Part shown: positions 8,736 to 17,344 of the stretch, piece by piece
How positions within the stretch are numbered: the stretch's first letter is position 1
How the letters are laid out: every line of letters starts with the position of its first letter
Program-made: the position numbers and the translations under genes
DNA from: Burkholderia ubonensis subsp. mesacidophila
Lineage (GTDB): Bacteria; Pseudomonadota; Gammaproteobacteria; Burkholderiales; Burkholderiaceae
NCBI RefSeq assembly: GCF_002097715.1
Contig: NZ_CP020738.1
Coordinates: 3,100,001 to 3,164,000 of the forward strand
DNA: 64,000 nucleotides
Reading direction: 5' to 3'
Notes under the pieces: model-generated
Seen by the model: only the letters and a program-made list of their open reading frames with translations
Database searches by the model: none
Told to the model about the DNA's origin: nothing

Positions 8736-9985
8736 GAACGCTCCTCTTCAGCAAACAGGATCAACAGGACGGCGAGAATCGGCACGTTCTTGAGCACGGG
8801 GCCGAACGGTTCAGCCAGCAGGCCGGGCATCGCGACCGCGATGACAGCCGAATACGCGACGATCAACAAGAATTGCGCGGCCCACAGGCGGCGCGACGGC
8901 GCGATGACGGTCGCGACGCCGAACCCGAAATCGAGCGCGCATGCCGCATAGAGCGCGACCAGCGCGGGAATTCCCGTCAGGTGCACTTGCGCAAGCAGCG
9001 CCAGGCTGTCGCGCAGCGGATGGATGAACGCGCTCGCGATGGCCGTCCAGATCCAGACGATCGCGAGCGAACCCGTCAGCAGCGGACGCCGCCACGCCGC
9101 GAGCGCTTCCCGGCGCAGCGCGACGGACTCCGCGCCGATGAACGCGCGCAGGCCGCGCGGCGGCCGGCCGAGCGCCGCGCTCGACGCGGTAACGTCCGCG
9201 GTATTGCCTGAGCGCAGCATCGCCCACGTGTCGCGCGTGAGCATCGCCCCCGGCATCCGCCCGGACAGCGCCGCCGCCGCGGCGCACAGCGCGCCCGGCA
9301 CACTGACGCGCATTGCAGGCGGAAACCCCATCGCGCGCCGGTAGGTCGCGAGCATCTCGCGGTACTCGACTTCGTCCGCGCCGACCAGCTCGACGATCCG
9401 CTCGCACGCGGCAGGCCGCTCGATCAGCCGCGCGACGAGCTCGGCCAGGTCGTCGACGTGCACGGGCCGCAGCAACTGGTGGCCACCGGCCGGCAGCACG
9501 TGCACCGGCAGGCTCGCGAGCATCCGGAAAAAGCGCGCGGATGCGCCCGACGCGCCGTACACGAGCGCCGGCCGCACGATCCGGAAATCGATCGGCAGCG
9601 TCTGCAGGTACGCGTCGGCAGCGAGCTTGCTCGCGAAATACGCGGTGTCGCCGCGCTCGACGCCCAGCGCGGAAATCTGGACGATCTGCCTGACGCCGGC
9701 ACGACAGCACGCATCGAACAGCGCGCACGGCGCCGCACGATGCACGGCGTCGAGCGTCACGCCGTGCCGCCCGGTCAGCATGCCGACCGCATTGACCACC
9801 GCATCGATCCCGTCGAGCCGCGCGCGCCAGTGTTCAGGCCGCACGTCGCGCGCATAGTCGATCGCGATCTCGCCGGGGCCCGCCGCACGATGCACGCCAC
9901 GCACGACGCGATGGCCGCCGGCCTCGAGACGTGCGCACAGCGCACGCCCGATGAATCCGTTCGCCCCGCAGACCAGGATGTTCAT
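8732..9985 (-). CDS. NAD(P)-binding SDR-like protein fused to a DoxX-like membrane domain
   Basis: Residues 1-290 of 417 form an extended/atypical SDR domain with the dinucleotide motif GANGFIGRALCARLEAGGH, AVVNAVGML and the YFASKLAAD segment (Tyr-x-x-x-Lys equivalent). Residues 300-417 have four hydrophobic helices (SLAIVWIWTAIASAF, GIPALVALYAACALDFGFG, AAQFLLIVAYSAVIAVAM, VPILAVLLILFAEEE) resembling DoxX-like domains. The fusion suggests a dehydrogenase anchored at the membrane. The gene sits between a 37-codon leader ORF (4-base overlap) and the DUF2269 gene (4-base overlap), under an operator shared with the GbsR-type regulator. Confidence 0.82.
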   Translation of the reverse strand: MNILVCGANGFIGRALCARLEAGGHRVVRGVHRAAGPGEIAIDYARDVRPEHWRARLDGIDAVVNAVGMLTGRHGVTLDAVHRAAPCALFDACCRAGVRQIVQISALGVERGDTAYFASKLAADAYLQTLPIDFRIVRPALVYGASGASARFFRMLASLPVHVLPAGGHQLLRPVHVDDLAELVARLIERPAACERIVELVGADEVEYREMLATYRRAMGFPPAMRVSVPGALCAAAAALSGRMPGAMLTRDTWAMLRSGNTADVTASSAALGRPPRGLRAFIGAESVALRREALAAWRRPLLTGSLAIVWIWTAIASAFIHPLRDSLALLAQVHLTGIPALVALYAACALDFGFGVATVIAPSRRLWAAQFLLIVAYSAVIAVAMPGLLAEPFGPVLKNVPILAVLLILFAEEERS

Positions 9986-10095
9986 GCCGAGGCCTCCGTC
10001 GCGCGCGCCGGCTGCGCATCGCGTGGCAGATCGCGCGCGATGGAGGCCGTGAAAGAGACCGTGAACCGGAACACCAGCAGCGTGGCTGCACTCAT
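9982..10095 (-). CDS. 37-codon leader ORF of the SDR/DoxX operon
   Basis: ATG 10095 is preceded by GAGAGGATAAAA, a good ribosome-binding site. The predicted peptide starts [20 protein letters not shown] and ends PARATEASA. Its TGA overlaps the SDR start (ATGA), so translation would be coupled. It is the first open frame after the operator at 10117-10136. It could be a small membrane peptide or simply a coupling leader. I see no family match. Confidence 0.45.
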   Translation of the reverse strand: MSAATLLVFRFTVSFTASIARDLPRDAQPARATEASA

Positions 10096-10116
10096 TTTTA
10101 TCCTCTCATTACAGTT

Positions 10117-10136
10117 ATTTCTGTATTGACAGAAAT
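10117..10136. promoter_or_regulatory. Inverted-repeat operator upstream of the SDR/DoxX operon
   Basis: ATTTCTGT-ATTG-ACAGAAAT is a perfect 8-bp-arm palindrome, 22 bases before the leader ORF. The core ATTTCT-N8-AGAAAT recurs at the promoter of the adjacent GbsR-type gene, which implies one regulator for both. Confidence 0.7.
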
Positions 10137-10145
10137 TTATACCCC

Positions 10146-10170
10146 AAAAAAAGCGGGCTGCGCGCCCGCT
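10146..10170 (-). terminator. Intrinsic terminator of the GbsR-type gene
   Basis: On the minus strand AGCGGGC-GCGCA-GCCCGCT is followed by TTTTTTT, 5 bases after the stop codon of the regulator gene. It separates the regulator from the SDR operon. Confidence 0.85.
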
Positions 10171-10175
10171 CCGGC

Positions 10176-10712
10176 TTACTTCGACGACGGCTTGCGCCTG
10201 ACGGTCTGGCTGATCTTCGCGCCGATGCCGAGCGCCTTCATCAGCGTGTCCGGCTTGAGCCGCAGCATTTCGTCCGACCACGTCGTCAGCGTTTCGACGA
10301 ACTGCAGCGTGTCGCGCAGGCGCTGCTCGGTCTCGCGGCTTTCGTCGGCGAGCTCCGGGCTCGTCAGGCAATCGCGCAGCACCGAGAGCGTCGGCTCGAT
10401 CTCGCGCTGGCGCCGCCCTTCGACGATCAGCTTGAACAGCTCCCAGATGTCGGTCGACGTCTCGAAGTGATCGCGCCGATCGCCCATCACGTGCACCACC
10501 TTCGCGAGCCGCCACGCCTGCAGTTCCTTCAAGCTCGTGCTGACGTTCGAGCGCGCGACGTTGAGCGTCTCCGCGATCTCGTCGGCGGCGACCGGCCGCC
10601 CGAGCAGGTACAGCAGCGCGTGAATCTGCGCGACGGTGCGGTTGACGCCCCAGCGGGAGCCCATTTCGCCCCAGTGGAGGATGAATCGTTCGGCAATCGG
10701 TGTGAGTTCCAT
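10176..10712 (-). CDS. GbsR/MarR-family transcriptional regulator
   Basis: The 178-residue DNA-binding protein has a winged helix visible in [40 protein letters not shown] (recognition helix) and [19 protein letters not shown] (wing). A helical dimerization tail follows. This layout, with [20 protein letters not shown] at the front, is the GbsR subgroup. ATG 10712 was chosen. The alternative TTG at 10748 coincides exactly with a TTGACA -35 element and so should not be coding. The mRNA appears leaderless. The regulator probably represses itself and the SDR/DoxX operon through the shared palindrome. Confidence 0.85.
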   Translation of the reverse strand: MELTPIAERFILHWGEMGSRWGVNRTVAQIHALLYLLGRPVAADEIAETLNVARSNVSTSLKELQAWRLAKVVHVMGDRRDHFETSTDIWELFKLIVEGRRQREIEPTLSVLRDCLTSPELADESRETEQRLRDTLQFVETLTTWSDEMLRLKPDTLMKALGIGAKISQTVRRKPSSK

Positions 10713-10719
10713 GTCGCGA

Positions 10720-10760
10720 AATTTAGGCGTTTCAGTTATTTCTGTCAAGAGAGAAATAAC
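10720..10760 (-). promoter_or_regulatory. GbsR-type gene promoter overlapped by its operator
   Basis: The minus strand shows -35 TTGACA (10748-10743), a 17-base spacer and -10 TAAATT (10725-10720). Only 7 bases separate the -10 from ATG 10712, so transcription should start at or next to the initiation codon. GTTATTTCT (10735-10743) and AGAAATAAC (10752-10760) form a 9-bp-arm palindrome covering the -35, which is an autorepression layout. Confidence 0.7.
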
Positions 10761-10871
10761 CGGTGGAGGGCCGGCGGGTTTTGGGGGCGCTTGCCGCGTC
10801 GGCCGCCGCTTCCTTTACAATGCGCGAACTTCGCCGTTTCCAGGCTTTCCGCTTTTACACAAGAGGGTTCC

Positions 10872-12074
10872 ATGATCATCAAACCGCGCGTGCGTGGCTT
10901 CATCTGCGTGACGACTCATCCCGTCGGCTGCGAAGCCAACGTCAAGGAACAGATCGACTATGTGACTTCGCATGGCCCGATTGCCGACGGCCCGAAAAAG
11001 GTGCTCGTGATCGGCGCATCGACCGGCTACGGCCTCGCCGCCCGGATCACGGCAGCGTTCGGCTCGGGCGCGGACACGCTCGGCGTGTTCTTCGAGCGCG
11101 CCGGCAGCGAAACGAAGCCCGGCACGGCCGGCTGGTACAACAGCGCGGCATTCGAGAAATTCGCGGCCGCCAAGGGCCTGTATGCGCGCAGCATCAACGG
11201 CGACGCGTTCTCCGACGCGGTCAAGCAGGTCACGATCGACACCATCAAGCGCGATCTCGGCAAGGTCGACCTCGTCGTCTACAGCCTCGCCGCGCCGCGC
11301 CGTACGCATCCGAAGACGGGCGAGACGATCAGCTCGACGCTGAAGCCGATCGGCAAGTCGGTCAGCTTCCGCGGCCTCGACACCGACAAGGAAGTGATCC
11401 GCGAAACCGTGCTCGAGCCGGCGACGCAGGAAGAGATCGACGGCACCGTCGCGGTGATGGGCGGCGAGGACTGGCAGATGTGGATCGACGCGCTGCGCGA
11501 AGCCGACGTGCTGGCCGACGGCGCGAAGACCACCGCGTTCACGTATCTCGGCGAGCAGATCACGCACGACATCTACTGGAACGGCTCGATCGGCGCCGCG
11601 AAGAAGGATCTCGACAAGAAGGTGCTCGCGATTCGCGACACGCTCTCCCCGACCGGCGGCGATGCGCGCGTGTCGGTGCTGAAGGCGGTCGTCACGCAAG
11701 CAAGCTCGGCGATCCCGATGATGCCGCTCTACCTGTCGCTGCTGTTCAAGGTCATGAAGGAAAAGGGCACGCACGAAGGCTGCATCGAGCAGGTCTACGG
11801 GCTGCTCAAGGACAGCCTGTACGGCGCGACGCCGCACGTGGACGACGAAGGCCGCCTGCGCGCGGACTACAAGGAGCTCGATCCGCAGGTGCAGGCGAAA
11901 GTCGTCGCGCTCTGGGACCAGGTCACCAACGACAACCTGTACGAGCTGACCGATTTCGCCGGCTACAAGACGGAGTTCCTGCGCCTGTTCGGCTTCGCGA
12001 TCGCCGGCGTCGACTACGACGCCGACGTGAACCCGGACGTGCAGATCCCCGGCATCATCGAAGTGTCGGCCTGA
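10872..12074 (+). CDS. fabV: Trans-2-enoyl-ACP/CoA reductase FabV
   Basis: FabV performs the last, NADH-dependent reduction of each fatty-acid elongation cycle and is the triclosan-resistant alternative to FabI. The 400-residue product has the family N-terminus [20 protein letters not shown], the cofactor motif [27 protein letters not shown], the catalytic-region motif [15 protein letters not shown] (Tyr-x8-Lys) and the C-terminal [15 protein letters not shown]. Length and motifs match B. mallei FabV. ATG 10872 has AGAGGG upstream. A TACAAT -10 at 10816-10821 is a candidate promoter. Confidence 0.97.
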   Translation: MIIKPRVRGFICVTTHPVGCEANVKEQIDYVTSHGPIADGPKKVLVIGASTGYGLAARITAAFGSGADTLGVFFERAGSETKPGTAGWYNSAAFEKFAAAKGLYARSINGDAFSDAVKQVTIDTIKRDLGKVDLVVYSLAAPRRTHPKTGETISSTLKPIGKSVSFRGLDTDKEVIRETVLEPATQEEIDGTVAVMGGEDWQMWIDALREADVLADGAKTTAFTYLGEQITHDIYWNGSIGAAKKDLDKKVLAIRDTLSPTGGDARVSVLKAVVTQASSAIPMMPLYLSLLFKVMKEKGTHEGCIEQVYGLLKDSLYGATPHVDDEGRLRADYKELDPQVQAKVVALWDQVTNDNLYELTDFAGYKTEFLRLFGFAIAGVDYDADVNPDVQIPGIIEVSA

Positions 12075-12141
12075 CCCCAGGCCGCATCGCGCCCGTCGCG
12101 CGCCGCGTGGCGCACGACGGGCCGCTTGACGCGCGGCGCGC

Positions 12142-12846
12142 TCAGAGCGCCGCGCCGTCCTCCAGATAGACGCCCGCCGACAGCGCCTGCTTCACCTGCC
12201 GGGTGCGTTCGTCGGTGGCGACTTCCTCCGCCCCGGCTTCAATTGCGTCGTACGCCTGGCGCACGACATCGGCCGGCGACGCCTTCGGCACCTGCAGGTC
12301 CCGCGTCAGATCCGTGTCGATGAACCCCGCATGCAGCCCGACGACCTGCGTGTGCTGCTCGCGCAGCGAGTGGCGCAGCCCGTTGGTCAACGCCCACGCG
12401 GCGGACTTGGACACGCCGTAGCCCGACAGGATCGGCCGGTTCACCCAGCTCGCCACCGACAGCACGTTCAGCAGCGCGCCGCCGCCGTTGGCGCCGAGAA
12501 TGCCCGCAAACGCCCGGGCCATCGCCAGCATCCCGAACACGTTGGTTTCGAGATGGTCGCGCAACGCGGCTTCCGCATCCGGGTCCAGCAGGCTGCCGAC
12601 CCGCGCGATGCCCGCGTTGTTGACGAGCAGCGTGACGTCGCGCGCAGCCTCGGCGGCGGCCGCGACGTCGGCCGGGCGGGTCACGTCGAGCTTCACCGGC
12701 ACGACGCCCGGCAGCGTCACGCTCGACGGATCGCGCGCGCCCGCGTAGACCTTCTTCGCCCCTCTTTCCAGGGCCTGCTGCGCGAACTGCAGGCCGAGCC
12801 CGCGATTCGCACCCGTGACAAAAACGACAGCGCCTTCGATCTTCAT
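12142..12846 (-). CDS. Short-chain dehydrogenase/reductase
   Basis: The 234-residue classical SDR has TGANRGLG (TGxxxGxG), LLVNNAGI (NNAG), LSVASW with the catalytic Ser, and SGYGVSKSAAW (YxxxK). It is a cytosolic NAD(P)-dependent oxidoreductase of unknown substrate. It is transcribed divergently from a TetR-family gene, and the 285-base shared control region carries two copies of one palindromic site. It is therefore the likely TetR target. Confidence 0.92.
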   Translation of the reverse strand: MKIEGAVVFVTGANRGLGLQFAQQALERGAKKVYAGARDPSSVTLPGVVPVKLDVTRPADVAAAAEAARDVTLLVNNAGIARVGSLLDPDAEAALRDHLETNVFGMLAMARAFAGILGANGGGALLNVLSVASWVNRPILSGYGVSKSAAWALTNGLRHSLREQHTQVVGLHAGFIDTDLTRDLQVPKASPADVVRQAYDAIEAGAEEVATDERTRQVKQALSAGVYLEDGAAL

Positions 12847-13010
12847 GATTCGTCCTGTAGCGTCATTGGACCGCACGCACGCCAGCACGCGACGCACGCG
12901 AAATCCGCTGGAAACGAGGGGGCCGGGCGGCCCCGGCAAAAAAGACCTCGATCGCGCGGCACCGCGTGCGCACCGGCCGTTTCGCAGTCCACGCGAAGTC
13001 GGCTACACTT

Positions 13011-13092
13011 GATGTCAATGTCGATCACCATTGTCTTTGACGGGCATTGTGTCAGCGTGCCGCCGGCGATGTCAATGGTGATCGCAATTGTC
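13011..13092. promoter_or_regulatory. Two inverted copies of a TetR-type operator
   Basis: CGATCACCATTG (13022-13033) and its reverse complement CAATGGTGATCG (13073-13084) form a pair in opposite orientation, 51 bases start to start. Each lies in a longer near-palindrome: on the minus strand the first reads CAATGGTGATCGACATTG, and on the plus strand the second reads CAATGGTGATCGCAATTG. Each copy faces one of the divergent genes. Confidence 0.6.
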
Positions 13093-13131
13093 ATAGTCGA
13101 TGAACGGGATTGAGGAAACAGGGAGGAATCG

Positions 13132-13713
13132 ATGGGCGTATCGAGGCAGCAGGCGGCCGAGAACCGGAGCGCGATCGTCGCGGCGGCCGAACGGTTGTTC
13201 CGGGCGCGCGGCGTCGATGCGGTCGGGCTGACGGAGCTGATGAAGGAGGCCGGCTTCACGCAAGGCGGCTTCTACAACCATTTCAAGTCGAAGGACGCGC
13301 TGGTCGCCGCGATCATGGAGAAGGCGATGCAGGATCGCGCGGATGCGCCGGCCGACTCGCCGCAGCGGCAGGTCGAGCGCTATCTGTCCGCCCGGCATCG
13401 CGACGACGTCGCAGCGGGATGCCCGCTGGCCGGCTTCGCCGGCGACGCGCCGCGGCTGGGCGCCGCGGCGCGCGAATGCTACGCGGGCGGGCTGGCGACG
13501 TATCTCGACCGGTTCGCCGAACGCGTCGCAGCGCAACGCGGCGCAACGCCGGAAAGCCGGCGCGACGCGATCGCGGCATTCAGCCAGATGGTCGGCACGC
13601 TGCTGCTGTCGCGCGCGATCGCCAACGCCGATCCGGCGCTCGCCGACGAAATCCTCGACGCGGGCCGCCGGTCGCTCGCCGACGCGCTCGATCGTCCGTC
13701 GACGCCGGCGTGA
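13132..13713 (+). CDS. TetR-family transcriptional regulator
   Basis: The 193-residue product has the N-terminal TetR helix-turn-helix (RSAIVAAAERLFRARGVDAV, GLTELMKEAGFTQGGFYNHF, KSKDALVAAIMEKAM) and a C-terminal ligand domain containing GCPLAGFAGDAP. This last segment is typical of the TetR subgroup next to SDR and NemA-like genes. GGGAGGA precedes ATG 13132. The gene is divergent from the SDR gene and probably represses it and itself. Confidence 0.92.
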   Translation: MGVSRQQAAENRSAIVAAAERLFRARGVDAVGLTELMKEAGFTQGGFYNHFKSKDALVAAIMEKAMQDRADAPADSPQRQVERYLSARHRDDVAAGCPLAGFAGDAPRLGAAARECYAGGLATYLDRFAERVAAQRGATPESRRDAIAAFSQMVGTLLLSRAIANADPALADEILDAGRRSLADALDRPSTPA

Positions 13714-13741
13714 CGCCGGGCGCGCAGGCAGGCGGCGCACG

Positions 13742-14323
13742 TCACCGCACGCCGCGCGCCGCGTCCCAGAGATCGCGCGCACCCAGCGCCGCATGCCACG
13801 CGTCGAACTGCGTGCGCCAGGATTCGAACGGCTCGCCGAGCGGGTGGCGCGGGTCGTCGCTCAGCGCGTACGCCATCCCTTCGATCAGCCATCTCGGCCG
13901 GGTCGCGACGGCCACGTTGCCGAGCACTTCGGCCTGCCGGAAGTGGATCAGCTCGTGCGCCAGATAGAAGGTCTGCCAGCCGCGCGGCGCGACCACCACG
14001 CCGGCATTCCCGACCGCTTCCGCCGCGCGCCGCCCGAGGCCGAACGCGTCGGCGCACGCTTGCGTCGCACAGAACACCACGCGCGGCGCGGCGTGAAACC
14101 GGCCGGTGACCGCCGCCGCGCGTGCGTAGCCGGCGCCGTACAGTTGCCGGGCTTCGCCGAGCTTTGAGGCGTCGTCGGTGCAGATGTCCGCGTCCGGGCA
14201 CGTGACGCCCGGAATCAGCGCGGGCGCGACGACGCGCAGCGGCTTCACGAACGCGAATGCCGCGATCGGGAGTGCGATCAGGAGGCCGGTGATGGCGATA
14301 ACTGCGAGGGATCTTCGTTTCAT
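13742..14323 (-). CDS. Exported or membrane-anchored protein with a HELIH zinc-peptidase motif
   Basis: The 193-residue product has an N-terminal hydrophobic segment (SLAVIAITGLLIALPIAAFAF) and a domain with TFYLAHELIHFRQAEVLG. This is an HExxH motif, followed about 20 residues later by RWLIEGMAYALSDD, whose Glu is placed like the third zinc ligand of gluzincins. Four cysteines (TCPDADIC and FCATQACADAF) suggest disulfides and a periplasmic location. It is annotated only as hypothetical-like, and peptidase activity is an inference from the motif. Confidence 0.65.
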   Translation of the reverse strand: MKRRSLAVIAITGLLIALPIAAFAFVKPLRVVAPALIPGVTCPDADICTDDASKLGEARQLYGAGYARAAAVTGRFHAAPRVVFCATQACADAFGLGRRAAEAVGNAGVVVAPRGWQTFYLAHELIHFRQAEVLGNVAVATRPRWLIEGMAYALSDDPRHPLGEPFESWRTQFDAWHAALGARDLWDAARGVR

Positions 14324-14378
14324 GGCGATATGCGAAGGGCGTCAACCTGACAGGCCGGCGAAGCAAGACAGTACACCA

Positions 14379-14972
14379 TCACGACGCGCGCCGGACGATC
14401 AGGCGATGCACGCGCTTGCCGGAAGACTGATTGATCGTTTCCGTATCCGAAACGATCGTCGCATTGCGCAATGCCGCGGTGACCAGCGCCGCATCGAACG
14501 ATGCATACAGTCGCCCGGACGCATCCCGCCGGCTCTCGCCTTCTGACACGCGCCAGCTCAGGTAGAGCACGCCGCCCGGCCTCAGGATCGCGAGCAGGCG
14601 GCTGCACGCGTCGCCGATCTCCTCGGGCGCGAGATGCATGATGACCGTCTCGCACAGAAGGTTGTCGAACGACGCGTCGTCGATCCCGTCGAGCGCCGGG
14701 AGCGCCGCGTTGAAGAAGCGCAGATGCGGATGGCGCGTGCGCGCCTGTTCGAGCAGCCCCGGCGACGCGTCATAGCCCTCGGCGGGAAAGCCGTTCGCAT
14801 TCAGCCACGCGACGTCCCGCCCGGCGCCGCAGCCGATATCCGCCGTTCGCCCACCCGGCGTGAAGTGCTGCGCCAACAGCGCATACATGTCGGCCGGCGC
14901 GGGCTGGTCCTGCCATTCGTCGGCAAACGCCTGCGCCGCCGTGTCGTAGGTGTCGATCGTGATCCGGTCCAT
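14379..14972 (-). CDS. Class I SAM-dependent methyltransferase
   Basis: The 197-residue product has motif I TADIGCGAGRDVAWLNANG, acidic motif II EGYDASPGLLEQAR, motif III region DASFDNLLCETVIMHL and LRPGGVLYLSW. This is a complete Rossmann methyltransferase core of the Tam/UbiE-like type. The substrate is unknown. It begins immediately after the OsmC stop codon (TGA followed directly by ATG), so the two are translated from one mRNA. Confidence 0.88.
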   Translation of the reverse strand: MDRITIDTYDTAAQAFADEWQDQPAPADMYALLAQHFTPGGRTADIGCGAGRDVAWLNANGFPAEGYDASPGLLEQARTRHPHLRFFNAALPALDGIDDASFDNLLCETVIMHLAPEEIGDACSRLLAILRPGGVLYLSWRVSEGESRRDASGRLYASFDAALVTAALRNATIVSDTETINQSSGKRVHRLIVRRAS

Positions 14973-15377
14973 TCAATCCTCCGTTCGCAACGTCGATTCG
15001 ATTGAAGACAGCACGACCTGAACCGGCTTGCCGAGCGTACGCGCGACCGGCGATGCGAGCACCGCGGCGCGCACCATGCCCCCCTCGTCGTCGTGCAGCA
15101 TCGCGTCGAATCGCACGCTCACGTTGAAGCGGGTCTCGGTGTCGTATCGCGCTACGGTGACGTCGATCGTGGCGGTGGGCAGCACGATGCCCGCGCGGTC
15201 GGCCGCCATTTCGATCGACATGCAGATGCATGCCGCGAGCGCGCATTCGAACAGTTCGTGAGGGCGCATGCCGGCGTCGCCGCCGATACCGTTCTTGCTG
15301 GTGTCCGCAACGATCCGGTGGCGGCCGGACGTCAATGCGACGCGGTAACGCTCGTCGTGTCTCGTGGCAGTCGCCAT
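14973..15377 (-). CDS. OsmC-family peroxidase
   Basis: The 134-residue product matches the OsmC/YhfA-like fold: RYRVALTSGRHRIVAD, GMRPHELFECALAACICMSI (the conserved HELFxxALAACxxMSI block with one redox Cys), and a C-terminal SPVARTLGKPVQV. Family members reduce organic hydroperoxides with two cysteines. Only one Cys pair candidate (AACIC) is visible here, so it may belong to the YhfA-like branch. It is the first gene of a two-gene operon with the methyltransferase. Confidence 0.85.
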   Translation of the reverse strand: MATATRHDERYRVALTSGRHRIVADTSKNGIGGDAGMRPHELFECALAACICMSIEMAADRAGIVLPTATIDVTVARYDTETRFNVSVRFDAMLHDDEGGMVRAAVLASPVARTLGKPVQVVLSSIESTLRTED

Positions 15378-15887
15378 GCCGATCTCCGGTTCAGGGCCGC
15401 AGACAGCTTACGCGCCGCGCGCAAGCGGGAAAAGATGAGTGACTGTTCCGGTATCGGGGGTGCTACGCACCGCAGATGGGTTCGACGATTGCGCCGGTGA
15501 CGTCCGGATCTGGCGCTAGTAGCCAACTGAAAGCGCAGCGGGCTTGTCATTTGTCGACCAATTTGAATGCCTATTATTTTTGACAGTTGATTTAACCATC
15601 AAAACATAAAATCATTAAGACAGACCTTTCACGCATTGCTTTTGCCGCCCGACAATATATAAGCCCCAGATCAATCTCACCATAGAGCCTCGATCCCACG
15701 AATCAATCAATACTCCATCGCATTATTTCACCACAAAGGCAAGCGCCAATCGCCATAGTGCAGGCGATAGATTGATATGCACTGCTGCATCGGAACACAA
15801 CGATCGCGCGGCTGACGCAAGCCCCCCTAAAGGGGAAACCAAGCGATCACTTTTAATCATTAAACTGCACGCATTGGGATAAATGTC
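15378..15887. other. AT-rich intergenic region with a probable plus-strand promoter
   Basis: GC content drops sharply after about 15540, marking the edge of an accessory block. TTGCTT followed by TATATAA around 15636-15663 is a candidate promoter for the orphan gene at 15888. GGGATAA precedes its ATG. No gene is apparent here. Confidence 0.4.
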
Positions 15888-16958
15888 ATGTCACATTATT
15901 CAGGATTATTAGTGCGCGTCAACCTTCAGGACGTTGGCAACGAACCTGCCTCGGGTCCCCACTGGGTATCTCCGGACATTATTCCGTATGGGCAGGGAAC
16001 GCTCACTTACGATCGCGCCCTTTCAACCTACAATCAGGACATAGGGCAAGCGATAACCAACAATCTCAACAACAACATCTATGTTCGCTGCAAGAACCTG
16101 GCTAACACCCCAATGCAGGGCAATGTAAATCTGTACTACGCCGACGCCTCGCTATTTCTATATCCCACCGGCTGGCAGCTTATGTCGCCGACCAATGGCA
16201 ATGTCTTTACAACCAGCCAACACGGAGACCCGATCCGCAGTATTCCTCCAGGAGAGATCGCACTCGTAACAGCGCCTTTCAATCTAAGCCATCTCCCACC
16301 CGACCGCCATTATTGCTTCATCGCCGTTGTCAACAACGACAACGTAAAATTCAAAATCCCGGATAGCTTTTCGAGCAACGCAGCATTCGCCGCTTGGGTT
16401 CTGGACCATCCCAACGTAGCCCAGCGAAACATTTCAATCCACCCCGGCTCGAACTCCCGCATAACGGAATACATGACGTTCGGCAATGCAAACTGGCTAC
16501 CAAGCACCTTCAGATTTTCCATGCTTGGACAGAACATTCCATCTGATACGTCGTGGGCTGCTTACTGTGGCGACCAAAGATTGGAGACCACCCCCTTCAC
16601 CGACCGTGGCTTTCTCGACAAACCCTATAACTCTCTTTATAAAGATGGCTGGGATCACTTCGATCTCACAGTGCCAGCCAACATCGGCAACTCGACCTTG
16701 AATCAACCGATGACTATGGCATTCACGTTTTCCACCGCAAATGGCAGCCCTTTCCCGAAAGATGCCACCTTCACCATCTACTATGATCAAATTCCCACTG
16801 AAAGAGGCGTATCGGCATCGCTCTTCGAGGAAGAGCAAAAGCTCGGAGTTATACGCGAGCGCCGCACATCCAGAACTCCCGAGGACGCTCAAAATACCCC
16901 GCCAATTTATGCAATACCACTTGGATCGGTTCAAATAAAGCAAGGCCAGACCAGCTAA
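15888..16958 (+). CDS. Orphan protein of unknown function, beta-rich
   Basis: The 356-residue product has no signal peptide (MSHYSGLLVRVNLQDVGNEP) and is rich in Asn, Pro and aromatic residues. Segments such as NNIYVRCKNLANTPMQGNVN and LYYADASLFLYPTGWQLM, with PPGEIALVTAPFNLSHLPPD, resemble CARDB/Ig-like strands. I know no function. Codon usage and GC content are clearly lower than in the neighbours, which suggests recent transfer. It lies between chromosomal genes and the H-type-lectin remnant beside the TOMM operon, so it may belong to the same acquired block. Confidence 0.7.
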   Translation: MSHYSGLLVRVNLQDVGNEPASGPHWVSPDIIPYGQGTLTYDRALSTYNQDIGQAITNNLNNNIYVRCKNLANTPMQGNVNLYYADASLFLYPTGWQLMSPTNGNVFTTSQHGDPIRSIPPGEIALVTAPFNLSHLPPDRHYCFIAVVNNDNVKFKIPDSFSSNAAFAAWVLDHPNVAQRNISIHPGSNSRITEYMTFGNANWLPSTFRFSMLGQNIPSDTSWAAYCGDQRLETTPFTDRGFLDKPYNSLYKDGWDHFDLTVPANIGNSTLNQPMTMAFTFSTANGSPFPKDATFTIYYDQIPTERGVSASLFEEEQKLGVIRERRTSRTPEDAQNTPPIYAIPLGSVQIKQGQTS

Positions 16959-17228
16959 ATCACGATCCGCACAGGCATTTACTCCGACCAATACCTTGCA
17001 CCAATACCGACATCAAATTCATCTCAGCCGGTATTGCGCGCACCCTGACGAGGGGAATCGAGTAAATGCCTCCTTGGTCGCGACAAAACAAGGGCGCTCC
17101 CTCGCGGAGCGGCGACATCGATCAATGCGCTCACGCCAACGCATCCAGCATCGCGCGCGTCGAGCCGCATGCTGCCCCCATGCACGGATCGTGGGGGGCG
17201 ACGCATGGCCAATGCGTTCGGCGAAAAC

Positions 17229-17259
17229 GGCCAGCCGCCGTGGACCACGGCGGCTGGCC
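17229..17259. repeat. Perfect 13-bp-stem hairpin
   Basis: GGCCAGCCGCCGT (17229-17241) and ACGGCGGCTGGCC (17247-17259) flank a 5-base loop in the 560-base gap between the orphan gene and the TOMM operon. No T-run follows on either side. It may act as a transcription barrier or be an element end. Confidence 0.6.
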
Positions 17260-17344
17260 ATCTCCTGCACGACCCCGTCAAATGTTCAGCGGCAGAACCG
17301 CCTCGGCTCAAAAAAGCACCAGCCGCCTGATTCCAGTTTGATTT

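Noticed and set aside
10743..10748. TTG at 10748 as the start of the GbsR-type protein
   Set aside because: The same bases form the TTGACA -35 hexamer, with a correct 17-base spacing to TAAATT; ATG 10712 is the better start.
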